Source of the DNA: Tiliqua scincoides
Lineage: Eukaryota > Chordata > Lepidosauria > Squamata > Scincidae
Length of the DNA: 64,000 bases
Direction: 5' to 3'
Assembly (NCBI RefSeq): GCF_035046505.1
Contig: NC_089830.1
Coordinates: 18,618,061 to 18,682,060 of the forward strand
Each line of letters begins with the position of its first letter. Position 1 is the first letter of the stretch. Made by a program: the position numbers and the translations under genes. The notes beneath the pieces were generated by a model. It saw nothing but the letters and a program-made list of their open reading frames with translations, was not told the origin of the DNA and did no database searches. Below, in pieces: positions 46,701-54,989 of this stretch.

Positions 46701-49700
46701 ATCACTGCCACCAGGTCTGCACATACAGTGGCACAAGGCAGTAGAGTTGACTGTGCCATTTCACACTGCAAGTGGGGAAATCCCATTTTTAATAACCCCC
46801 TTCCTGGAACAATCTTTCTTGCATGTAAAGCAGAGGCTCATCTCTCGGGGAGGAGAGGAGAAGTGGTATCCACCCCATGGAAACCAGCCAGGGGAGCCAC
46901 AGAATCCTCAGAAAAACATGCTGCCCTATAAAATATATAGGATTGTAACACTTTTGGGGAGCCTCAGTCAATGGCTCAGTAGATCAAAGGAGCCACCAGT
47001 TGAAAATGTTTGGCATGGGAACCAATGGATAAAAGGATACTGACTTGAGCAGAAAGGAAATGTATCTTCCCAACAATTTCCTTGTATATCACAAAGTTAA
47101 TGCCTTAGGGCGCAATCCTAACCCCTTATGTCAGTGCTTTCTAGCACTGACATAAGGGCAGTGCAGCTCTGAGGTAAGGGAACAAACATTCCCTTACTTT
47201 GAGGAGGCCTCTGTGAGTGACACCCAACTGCAGAATGCAGCACACGTCCCATTGGCACCGCTATACCAGTGCTGGGAAGTACTGACATAAGGGGTTAGGA
47301 TTGCGCCCTTACTTTTGCACTTTTCCCCATTTTCCCTGTTGGTCCATTTTTCCCATAATGGAACAATAGGGCTCCCTATTTTTTTTAAAAAAAAGAAACT
47401 ATGGCGTATGTGAGTTAAGAAAGTGCCTTAGATTTGTGGGTGCACAGTTTCTCTTTGCATGTGAAAGTTCTCTGTTTCCAGAGGCTGGAAACTCAAGTTG
47501 ACCCATGTTGACCCTTCTTATTCGTAGGCAACAGCTGCAACATACAGCAAACCGGCTCGCCAAAGAGACCAACGAGTACCTGAAGGAGCTGGGTTCTCTG
47601 CCACTCCCCTTATCTACATCGGAACAGGTTTGCGAGTGTTACTGTGGCTTTGGTGGATCCAGAAAAACATGCTATTTTTAAATATTTGGGAATACCATAA
47701 CTCCTTTGGTGGGTAATATGGGATAACCTATCAAGGTGTCAGAGCCAGTTTCAGAGGGCCCTCCTTCCTGGGTGGAGCCCCACTATGGTTTTATTTTATT
47801 TATTACAGTATTTAAATAATGCCTTTCTCATAGATTCAAGGCAGTTTACGTAGGCAAGCTGACCATCAACCTCATTTTTCAAGGGGTTTTTACAAGTATT
47901 GTTCCATGTCTCATAGAACTCTACATTTCTCCAGATGTTTCACCTTCATAGTTCAGTTGTCATCTTGGCTTGCCAGCCCTTTGCACTTCCAAGGTTTTGC
48001 AGGCAGTCACAAATCAGGTCTCCGGTATTATCTTGCCAGCTGACTCCTCCTTAGAGATCTGCCAGCAGCTTTGGTCTTCAACTTTTGGGCTCCCATCCCA
48101 GGCTGTTGATCCTGCTTCGCTTTTTCAGACAAGAAAACAGCTCAGCTTCCAGTCCATACCTCCTGCCACTACACTATGGTTCATAGTGAATGTGGTGTGA
48201 GAAGCAAATCAACTGCAGAGCAACTCTGTTACCCAAGGGAGTTACTTTACCTCCACCACACAAAGGCTGTGGACACAGAGGTGGTCTTGAGAACAGGCAG
48301 GATGGAAGTGCCATCACCTGACACCAGCTCAGAGTGAGACCCATTTGAGGGCTAAAGTTTGGCCAACAAAAACAAGACATGTTGTATCGACACATCGGAT
48401 CATGGGTGGAATTTGATTGGCATTCTGAGGCGGGGTTATTCTCTCCTCCAGTCATACTTCCATCTGCTGTCATGAGTGCAGACGAAACATGTGGCTGATG
48501 AGAAATTAATCTTTAAATTCTTGCTTATGCAGGAAACAAACAAAATCTCCATTCTAGGTCAGTCGTGACTTCTTTTGAAATATTTACAGAATTCAGGTTA
48601 TGGTAGGATTTTATGTAGCACTGAAACCTTTTCCAGAAAACTTCCATTGCTAACTGTTTAAGGAACAAAAGGCAAAGCACCAGTATCTTACATAAAAAAT
48701 ACTTTGGTGGGGAGGGGAAAAGCTACCTGCCACTGTAGATCAACAAGTGGGCTAAGACTGAGCCTAAAGGGTCATGGTTTACAATGGAATCTGTATGAGT
48801 TAAAAGTAAGAAATTGGATCGTTCTTGAAATTAAGTTCCCCTCTTACTTCTCCATTATTAAGTCCTGGGTGTTACTTTCTGTTTTCCAGCGTCAGCAGAA
48901 ACTTCAGAAGGAGCGCTTAATGAATGACTTCTCCTCAGCTTTAAATAACTTCCAAGCAGTGCAGAGAAGAGTGTCAGAGAAAGAGAAGGAAACCGTTGCA
49001 CGGGCAAGAGCTGGCTCTCTTCTCTCTGTAAGTTGGCAGCCAAACATTTTCTACAGAAAGATCCAAAAGGAGTCTACCTGCCCATTGAAATCTTGTGCGC
49101 TGCATCCTACCACTTTCTGAGGTCCGGTTGGTGTCTGTTGATACAGAGGTGGTCTTCCCATTGAGGTCTTCCAATGCACTGCATCACACCACCTTTTGAG
49201 GTCTGTGGACACAGGTGGTCTTGAGAATTGGCAAGATGGAGGTCTCAACTCCTGAAGCCAACTCTGAACGAGACCCATTTAAAGGCTAGAGTGTGGCCTA
49301 CAAAAACAAGATACATTATGTTGGCACATAAACACTTTGGCATTCCCTCAATGGAGAGGAAGGCCTAGCCCGTCTCCCTTTAACATTAGTCAGAACCTAA
49401 AGACTGTATAATTCCATAGTTTTGTGCACATTCCCTAACTGGCAGCCCAATCCTATGCATGTCTACTCAGAAGTAAGTTCCATTACAGTCAATGGGGCTT
49501 ACTCCCAGGAAAGTATGGATAGGATTGGGCTGTAAAGCTGCAATTCTAACCATACTTGCCTGAGAGGAAGCCCCATTGAACAAAATAGGACCTACTTCAG
49601 AATAGACCTGGTTAGGGTTGTGCCCTAAGCTAAGTGCTATATTTGGATTTGGAAAGAAATATTCTCCGGTCTCCATTTAATTTTTTGTAACCATTTCTGC

Positions 49701-51568
49701 CCCTTCCGCCCCACTGAAGGGACCATTGTAGTAGCTGACAGTATACTTTAAAACCACAGCATTTCAGAAATAAAATCCATAAAAAAATAGGAGGTATTAA
49801 GAACAACTGAAGTTCAAATCACAAACACATGCCAAAGATCTGAAAGCAATTTTTAGAAAGAATGAAAATCATTAAAAATCCAGGTACTACCGGCGGGTTT
49901 TCACTTCCTGCTTGAACACAGTTAGTGACTGGGCCAGCTGGGCCTCCTAAGGGAGAGAGTTGCATAAAGTAAGCACCATGAGTTGCCAGCAGCACCTCTT
50001 GAGCCATAAACTGGGATATTGCGTGTCCAAGTACCAGTCGAACACAGGAAGCTTTGCAGAGTCAAAACCTTGATCCATCTTGTTTAGGTTTCAGTGGCTA
50101 GCAGCAGTTCTCCAGGGTTTCAGATAAGGATCTTTCTCAGTCCTGCCTGGAGATGCTGGGGATTGAATATGAGACTTTCCAAATGCAAAGCAGGTGCTTA
50201 TCCAATATGCTACAACTGCTTTCGCAATAAGAGTACATTGGGATAATTACAGATTGGGGATTCTAGAGCAAAATTCTTTACTGTTCTCTGGACAATCTAC
50301 CTTCTGTCTCTGCACCTCCTGGTGTAGACTGAAACCAGAGACCAGGAAAGGTAGCAATCCTGCCTTGTAGCTGAAGCATGCACTTAATGGTGGGTCTTTG
50401 CCCCTTGTAGTTTAGTTCCATCTTGGTCCAGATAAGCTGTCTCAGAGCCCAATCCTGTGGTCCTCTGTGACTGCCGGGCAGGAAATGGGGGCATGGTTGG
50501 GGGCGTGGGGGAGGCGTTTCGGGGAGGGGAAGGCATGGTCGAGGGTGTGGGGGGCGTTCCCAGGGCTGAGCTCCGCAGGATCCAGGACGCTCGAGTAGGG
50601 CTACTCGCCCTACACGAGCGCCTTCACTTTAGCGGCGACCAAACAGTTGCCGCTAAAGTGAGTAGTCCCATTGCGGGACTGCTTCCCTTACTCGGGGGAA
50701 GGGGACGAACATTGCTGCATTGTACCCTTCAGCTTTCTTCAGTACAAAGCCTGCCTTCAAGTTGTCTGATTGTAACCAAATTATGTTTTCCAGGCAGATG
50801 AGAGGCGTAGGGAAGAGCAGTTGGTCTCATTCGACAGGTAATGGCTACTGCTTGGAACAACCTTTATTACATCTGCCTTTACAAATGCAAACACCTTCCT
50901 CACATGACTTGCCTTAGAGAACAAGAACTAAGACATGTACCATGTTCACAGTAACAAAGAACTATATGTTAATTGGAAGGTCATCCAGTTGAAGTCCCTA
51001 CTCAGTAGAGGCAGCTGCTTCAGCATCCCTGACAAGTGGCTGTCCAGCCTCTGCTTGTGGGATCTCCCTCATTAGAGGTTTTCAGCTGCCTAAAGCCGAC
51101 TGTTCCTGTGCTGAACAGCTCTTAGAAGTTCTTCCTCTCTAGCCTCAATTTACTTCTCTGCAGTTTCAGTCCATTTGTTCTGGTCCTGCCCTCAGGAGCC
51201 AGAGACAATAAGACTTCTCCTTGAACTTGTCTCCCCTGGATCTAATCCAATACTCTATCCCCATGTTTCCAAAACTGTGGGTCCACACCCACCAGTGGGT
51301 TGCAAGCTGATTTTTGGTGGGTCACAATAAGTTTTTGAAACTTTTTTTTTTTTTAAACTTTGCACATGCTCTTGCCCAGTATGCAGAAGAAAATCCTTGG
51401 CTGGGATGCTAACTTGTGGTAATCTTTGTAGCAAATGTCTACATACACATACTATAAGTAAGGCCTCCAGCAGCCTCAAGGGAATAGGACCCGTTATTAT
51501 TGTTGTTGTTAGTATCATCATTATTATTAAATAGCAATATTATTTCTTTCTAGATCTCTCTGTCTCTC

Positions 51569-51599
<31 letters not shown>

Positions 51600-51713
51600 A
51601 GATCTCTCTAGATCTCTCTGTGTGTGTGTGTGTCTCTCTCTCTCTCTAGATCTCTGTGTGTGTGTGTGTGTGTCTCTCTCTCTCTAGATCTCTGTGTGTG
51701 TGTGTGTGTGTGT

Positions 51714-51801
<88 letters not shown>

Positions 51802-54800
51802 GTGCAGTGATTTTCAACCTTTTTCATCTCACAGCACACTGACAAGGCACTAAAATGGTCAAGGCACACCACCAGGTTTTTGACAATTGACAAGGCACAC
51901 CATGCTGCCAGTGGGGGCTCACACATCTCCCATTGGCCCTACTAATAAATGACCTTCCCCCAAATTCTTGTGGCACACCTGTGGACCACTCACAGCACAC
52001 CAGTGTGCCACGGCACAGTGGTTGAAAATGGCTGGTCTAGTGGGTTGCGATAGATTGTCGTTTTAAAAAAAGGGCCCTGGTTCAAAAAAGTTTGGGAAGC
52101 ACTGTTCTAGTCACTACATCCCACTGGATCTTTAAGTTATGAATGTAATGTTCTGCAGCAATGAAGAGTGGAATCAGATGCAGTCTCAAGAGGAAGAAAT
52201 CACCATAACAGAACAAGACCTTGAACTAATTAAGGAGAAAGAAACTGCCATCAGGCAATTAGAGGTGAGTAGGTTAGGACTTGAACCAAAAACCAGTGAA
52301 TAAAAAAATTAGGTTATTATGTTTGGGAAAGAGATTTAAGAGGGCAGGGTTCTGGTTTCTTCTGAAGCCACATGCATGTGCACACAAACACTATCTCTCT
52401 ATAGCTCTACATTTCCTTTCTTTGCACACTGGGGTATGCATCTTTCTAGCTGAAGAGGCTCTGCTTTCCTTCAAGGCTACCTACATTAATAAGAGATATT
52501 CTGCTGATATTCTGTGCCCTGCAGTGAGAATGGGCATAAACAACTGTACACAATTTAGCAGTTGAGGGAGGGCAAAGTATGGATTTGTACCCCAGTACAG
52601 GTGCTGAAAAGGATGAGTGATGTTAGTGACTACTGTGGACCTCAGAGGAGAGTGAGTGAGGGAGCGGGTCACAGCTGGAGGAGGGTAGAAGCAAGGGGAA
52701 AGAAGCAGTTCTGTGTGGGGGAAATAAGCACTAAGCAGGTGTGCCCACTGGTTATATTTTGGGCTTGCCGTGGAGGGAGCTGTAGAAGGTCACATAGGAT
52801 GTTGGTTTTCATTCATTTTAAATGTAATACATGGCCCAAATGTGATTGGATTTAGAGAGGCCCTTGTGTGAGCCCAAGGCAGTTTCACAGACACTGTTTT
52901 TGAAGGGCAAACAGCTTCAGCATGAAGGAGTGGGCACTAAAAGCCTAGTGTACAAATGCAACTTTGGATCCAAGCCACAAAGTGTACAAATGCAGCTCTT
53001 TGGATCCAAGCCACAATAAGGTGTTTATGCTTTTGATGTTTTTAGTTTTCCAGATTAACTCTCTAAACAAGCAGGCAGGGATGGGGAAGGGTGGGAAATA
53101 TAATAAATCTCTTTACAATCTTCCTTTCAGGCAGATATCCTGGATGTGAACCAGATATTTAAAGATTTGGCTATGATGATCCATGATCAAGGAGATATGA
53201 TTGGTAAGTGGATGCCAGTATATACCTGATCCTAAGGCAAACCATTTTGTTTCCAGCATTCCCCCACTTTCCTGAACATACAACTGTTTATGGGACATAA
53301 GTAGTAATATGTTCAGCCTGTGGAAGTCTGAATGAAGCTGCCTTATAGCACCATTCTGTGCGTATCTAGTCAGACGTAAGTCTCATTAAGTGGGACTTGC
53401 TTCCAGGTAAGTGTGTATGGGATTGCAGCTTTAATCATGGAGGATTCTTACAGATGTTTGAAATCCGTTGGCTGCTCTTATGTTAGGGAGGGATCCCCCA
53501 AGTGTATTTTTTTGAACTGTTGTGTACAAGTTGCTGAAGACCAATAATGGAAACACATTTATATGAACCGATTTGATGTTGCCTCAATAGCAGTTTTTAG
53601 AAAATTGTGATAGCATGTTAAAAAAAAAAAAGTTGTTGATTGTCACTTTTTGCAGGGAGAGGTGGTTGTGTAGCTGTGTTATCAGTGGCCAACAAACATG
53701 TTGGCCACTCTAGAACATGGAACTTGAAGCACTGATTCGCCTCCGTCCCTTATCAGAGCATTTGTTGATTGGGGGGGGGGGGAGGTTAACGAATAGAATA
53801 TACCCTCTAGCCTCTTTTGTAGGGCTCCCAGCAAAACTATGCTGAAATAGTTTTTATAGGCTGACTAAGTAAGCCAAATTAGAAGCAGTAACATCTGTGA
53901 CCTAGGGAGTGAACATTTTTCCATCCATCATTCCCCACCCCAGAATCTTCATCGGTCACCATTGCCTTTTGGGGAAAGAATTGTATGTTTATCATGTATG
54001 TACAGTGGACCGTTCTTATCTGTGGAGATTTGGTTCCAGGCTACAGGCGTGCACACCCAGATAAGGAATTCCATGGATGCTGGAGTCCACTTTCAAAGCA
54101 CACACAAATGCTATTCTAGAGGTCTCTCCTGGGTTGCGCCAGGCAGGCAACCTACTCGGTTGGTCTCCATGGACCACAGAATGACCTGCAGAAGCCTCCG
54201 GAAGCTACTTTCAGTCAAACTTCTGCGTCCAAAAACTGGAAGTAACTTCTGCAAGCTTCTAGTTCATTCTGAAGCCCACGTAGGTAAATAGAGTGGGTTG
54301 CCAGCCTGGCAATTGCAGGGAGCCTCCAGAGGCACCCATGTGGACCCTCTGTATCCATGGATGATTAAATCCACGGGTACAAAACCCATGGATATGGAGG
54401 GCAGCTGTATTTGTCTTGTCAGCTGGCTTGGAAGCCTGTTGCTGGACCAAAAGGCAGAATATTTGTTTTAAATTGTAGCAGTGACCTGTAGTTACTCTGA
54501 GAAAATTGAACACCCATGACTTTCAGTGTAAGTGGTTTTTTTCTTCTTTGCTGCAGATAGCATAGAAGCAAATGTAGAAACTGCTGAAGTCCATGTAGAA
54601 AGTGCTAACGAACAATTACAGAGAGCTGCTTATTATCAGGTAATGTTTGCATGTTCCTGTGTTGTCTCCCAACAAAAATGACACCACTACCACTTGAAGA
54701 GAAAATCATACTCATAATTGACCCAAAGTTAGAGCAATTGTCCCTTTTTTTAATTCCGTTTTCTCTGTTCTTCTCTTAGTTTAAGTACTTCTTGTCCCAA

Positions 54801-54989
54801 TTTGATAACAATATTAATGAACTGATCTTGTGTCTCCTTTGTGGATTCAATTGGCTTTCTCCTCTCTCTCCCCCCTTTGCTGTTTTATCTCAACAGAAGA
54901 AATCTCGTAAGAAGATCTGTATCCTGATTCTTGGCCTGGCTGTGGCTTCTCTAATCCTGGGACTCATTATCTGGCAGGCATCAAAATGA
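37595..54989 (+). CDS. STX12: STX12, syntaxin 12/13 (Qa-SNARE), nine exons
   Basis: Coding exons are 37595-37703, 46562-46631, 47528-47627, 48890-49027, 50794-50837, 52159-52264, 53131-53203, 54557-54639 and 54897-54989. They total 816 bp, giving 271 residues against 276 in human. All introns are GT-AG and all phases agree. The product is a tail-anchored Qa-SNARE of recycling and early endosomes that drives membrane fusion. An N-terminal regulatory helical region (about 18-150) is followed by a SNARE motif (about 177-239) with the zero-layer glutamine Q209 in [10 protein letters not shown], a basic KKSRKK stretch (242-247) and one C-terminal membrane helix (248-267, [20 protein letters not shown]). 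Key identical stretches with human are [33 protein letters not shown] and [23 protein letters not shown]1R8 follows downstream on the same strand, as in human. Confidence 0.96.
38071..38393 (+). mobile_element. hAT MITE, family 1, third layer
   Basis: Perfect 8-bp duplication CACTAGTG at 38063-38070 and 38394-38401. Ends CAATGTTTCTCAAACTGTGG and AGTTTGAGAACCACTG. It includes the composite GGGACTTATTCCTGGGTAAG block. Confidence 0.92.
38505..38739 (-). mobile_element. hAT MITE, family 2, third layer
   Basis: Ends CAGCGATTTTCAACC and GGTTGAAAATAGCTG. The interior is inverted relative to the copies at 35991 and 51805 (GTGTGCCTTGTCAATTGTCC). The flanks do not match each other. Confidence 0.8.
39444..41433. 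other. STX12 intron 1 DNA; one old hAT-like repeat, SINE scraps
   Basis: About 40245-40398 resembles an old hAT element (GATGGACCTCTTTGAGAATC, AAGCTATGGACCTCTGTCC). About 40540-40620 and 40900-41050 look like reversed SINE or LINE tails (CTATACTGCATTTCCCCAGG). No coding sequence. Confidence 0.45.
41434..42156. mobile_element. DNA transposon/MITE with TA targets and a 32-bp tandem array
   Basis: A perfect inverted repeat of at least 25 bp including the TA: TACCGTGTTTCCCCGATAAT at 41434 and its reverse complement ending at 42156. Next to each end are GGCTTATTTTCAGGGGAGGG-type blocks. Inside are eight 32-bp units (41573-41828, CATGCCCCCTGAGTTCTTCT-type) and a CpG-rich core (41860-42010). No transposase frame, so it is non-autonomous. 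Confidence 0.88.
42157..43058. other. STX12 intron 1 DNA, no gene seen
   Basis: A partial ~90-bp MITE right half lies near 42874-42925 (CAGTGGAGCTTATTCTCAGG). A C-run lies at 42776-42785. Confidence 0.4.
43059..43524. mobile_element. Large Harbinger-like MITE, ~466 bp
   Basis: Left end near GCCGCATCCTAAACGCGCTG and right end CGGATTGGGCCC followed by TAA. The interior GGGTAAGGGAGCATTTGCCA and TGGCACACTTACAATGCCC is related to the 180-201-bp members, with extra sequence between. Confidence 0.55.
43525..45084. other. STX12 intron 1 DNA; MITE scrap; possible unassigned exon
   Basis: About 43605-43685 is a diverged ~90-bp MITE. From 44936 to 45086 there is TGACTCA, then CTAAATAAGC, then an ATG at 45005 opening a short frame with a hydrophobic run ([11 protein letters not shown]). 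It is not recognised and may be chance. Confidence 0.35.
45096..45756 (-). mobile_element. 5'-truncated LINE (finger-LINE), one of the two longest copies
   Basis: Perfect 11-bp duplication GGAAGACATCA at 45085-45095 and 45757-45767. The - strand protein reads further upstream than most copies: [27 protein letters not shown], then the [12 protein letters not shown] region. The finger is partly degraded by a small deletion ([10 protein letters not shown] replaces the usual CTCSRCGRD). Confidence 0.92.
45803..45893. mobile_element. ~90-bp Harbinger-like MITE
   Basis: TTGCAACCTAGTCCTATGGA to GTAGGATTGCAACC then TTA, with TTTACTCAGAAGTAAGTCCT inside. Confidence 0.65.
45894..46561. other. STX12 intron 1, last part
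   Basis: No recognised repeat. It leads into the exon 2 acceptor at 46560-46561. Confidence 0.45.
46562..46631 (+). CDS. STX12: STX12 exon 2
   Basis: A 70-bp exon, residues 37-60: [24 protein letters not shown]. Human is [20 protein letters not shown]. Acceptor TTCTGTCTTTACAG|CT; donor TT|GTATGT. The final Leu codon is split with exon 3. Confidence 0.95.
46632..47107. other. STX12 intron 2, first part
   Basis: No coding or repeat feature was recognised. The long open frame across 46401-46931 is a shadow that includes exon 2 out of register with the protein. Confidence 0.4.
47108..47308. mobile_element. 201-bp Harbinger-like MITE
   Basis: TTA on both flanks (47105-47107 and 47309-47311). 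Inverted ends GGGCGCAATCCTAACCCCTT and its reverse complement. Opposite orientation to 31285-31485 and the same length. Confidence 0.9.
47528..47627 (+). CDS. STX12: STX12 exon 3
   Basis: Residues 61-93: [20 protein letters not shown], then [13 protein letters not shown]. Acceptor CTTATTCGTAG|G; donor CAG|GTTTGC, a weak but conserved-position site. Confidence 0.95.
47796..48185 (-). mobile_element. SINE (type 3), diverged, in STX12 intron 3
   Basis: On the + strand it runs TTTAAATAATGCCTTTCTCA, CAAGGCAGTTTACGTAGGCA, CAAGGGGTTTTTACAAG and later CCAGCTGACTCCTCCTTAGA. This is the reverse complement of the type 3 body seen at 24647. Confidence 0.6.
48186..48889. other. STX12 intron 3 remainder
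   Basis: About 48250-48480 (ACACAGAGGTGGTCTTGAGA, AACAAGACATGTTG) resembles 49130-49335 in the next intron, so a short unclassified repeat is present twice in the same orientation. Confidence 0.4.
48890..49027 (+). CDS. STX12: STX12 exon 4
   Basis: Residues 94-139, phase 0 at both ends: [46 protein letters not shown]. Acceptor CTGTTTTCCAG|CG; donor TCT|GTAAGT. Confidence 0.96.
49130..49335. repeat. Unclassified repeat, second copy of 48250-48480
   Basis: Shared words are ACAGGTGGTCTTGAGAA, GGCAAGATGGA, GAGACCCATTT and CAAAAACAAGA. It lies in STX12 intron 4. Confidence 0.5.
49443..49532. mobile_element. ~90-bp Harbinger-like MITE
   Basis: AGCCCAATCCTATGCATG to GGATAGGATTGGGCTG, with TCTACTCAGAAGTAAGTTCC inside. 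It abuts the next copy head to tail. Confidence 0.8.
49536..49625. mobile_element. 90-bp Harbinger-like MITE, opposite orientation
   Basis: TAA flanks at 49533-49535 and 49626-49628. Ends AGCTGCAATTCTAACC and GGTTAGGGTTGTGCCC. Confidence 0.8.
50030..50222 (-). mobile_element. tRNA-derived SINE (type 1), in STX12 intron 4
   Basis: On the - strand the head is GCGAAAGCAGTTGTAGCATA, with a B-box-like TTCAATCCCCAGCATCTCCA and the body AGGCAGGACTGAGAAAGATC. It is diverged. Confidence 0.7.
50445..50728. mobile_element. Harbinger-like MITE, ~284 bp, GC-rich with hairpin
   Basis: Starts GAGCCCAATCCTGTGGTCCT after TCA and ends CATTGTACCC just before TTCA. The interior is G-rich (50485-50560) and has a strong hairpin (CACTTTAGCGGC at 50625, GCCGCTAAAGTG at 50649). 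Confidence 0.6.
50794..50837 (+). CDS. STX12: STX12 exon 5
   Basis: A 44-bp exon, residues 140-153 plus two bases: [14 protein letters not shown]. Human is [14 protein letters not shown]. Acceptor TATGTTTTCCAG|GC; donor CAG|GTAATG. Confidence 0.94.
50838..51261. other. STX12 intron 5, first part
   Basis: No recognised repeat or coding pattern. Confidence 0.4.
51552..51795. repeat. Compound (CT)n/(GT)n array
   Basis: Alternating CT and GT runs punctuated by CTCTAGATCTCT at five or more points. It grew inside the TCTAGATCTCT segment of the host MITE. Arg-Glu and Thr-His frames here are artefacts. Confidence 0.95.
51805..52034 (+). mobile_element. hAT MITE, family 2, perfect 8-bp duplication
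   Basis: GTCTAGTG is duplicated at 51797-51804 and 52035-52042. Ends CAGTGATTTTCAACC and GGTTGAAAATGGCTG; 230 bp. Confidence 0.92.
52159..52264 (+). CDS. STX12: STX12 exon 6
   Basis: Residues 154-189: S then [35 protein letters not shown]. It opens the SNARE motif. Acceptor ATGTTCTGCAG|CA; donor GAG|GTGAGT. It starts about 50 bp after a nested hAT MITE block. Confidence 0.95.
52265..53130. other. STX12 intron 6
   Basis: No gene. A short tandem duplication, TTGGATCCAAGCCACAA with AGTGTACAAATGCA, lies at 52950-53020. Confidence 0.45.
53131..53203 (+). CDS. STX12: STX12 exon 7
   Basis: Residues 190-213 plus one base: [24 protein letters not shown]. It holds the zero-layer Gln (Q209) of the SNARE helix. 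Acceptor CTTCCTTTCAG|GC; donor TTG|GTAAGT. Confidence 0.96.
53346..53430. mobile_element. ~85-bp Harbinger-like MITE
   Basis: TTA on both flanks (53343-53345 and 53431-53433). Diverged ends TAGCACCATTCTGTG and GGGATTGCAGCT; interior CTAGTCAGACGTAAGTC. Confidence 0.7.
53434..54000. other. STX12 intron 7 DNA, no repeat recognised
   Basis: A G-run lies at 53771-53783 and an A-run at 53620-53631. Otherwise plain. Confidence 0.4.
54003..54407. mobile_element. MITE with TA target duplication, in STX12 intron 7
   Basis: TA on both flanks. Ends CAGTGGACCGTTCTTATCTG and ATGGATATGGAGGGCAGCTG. Shares TGTATCCATGGATG-type blocks with the copies at 19782 and 22966. Confidence 0.7.
54557..54639 (+). CDS. 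STX12: STX12 exon 8
   Basis: Residues 214-241: [28 protein letters not shown]. It is the C-terminal half of the SNARE helix. Acceptor CTTTGCTGCAG|AT; donor CAG|GTAATG. Confidence 0.96.
54897..54989 (+). CDS. STX12: STX12 exon 9 (membrane anchor and stop)
   Basis: Residues 242-271: KKSRKK, hydrophobic helix [20 protein letters not shown], then QASK and TGA. The C-terminus is two residues different in length from human (VYKTK). Acceptor TTATCTCAACAG|AA. Confidence 0.96.
   Translation, partial: KKSRKKICILILGLAVASLILGLIIWQASK

Larger units (their letters stand above)
51262..52104 (-). mobile_element. hAT MITE (family A/B) with microsatellite and inner MITE
   Basis: B end at 51262 (CATGTTTCCAAAACTGTGGG, TGATTTTTGGTGGGTCACAA) and A end at 52104 (TTTGGGAAGCACTG). 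Contains the CT/GT array (51552-51795) and the family 2 element at 51805-52034. It ends 54 bp before STX12 exon 6. Confidence 0.82.

Noticed and set aside
46401-46931. 176-codon open frame
   Set aside because: Overlaps STX12 exon 2 in a different reading frame from the real protein and has no family resemblance.
51608-51926. Arg-Glu/Thr-His repeat protein
   Set aside because: Translation of the CT/GT array.
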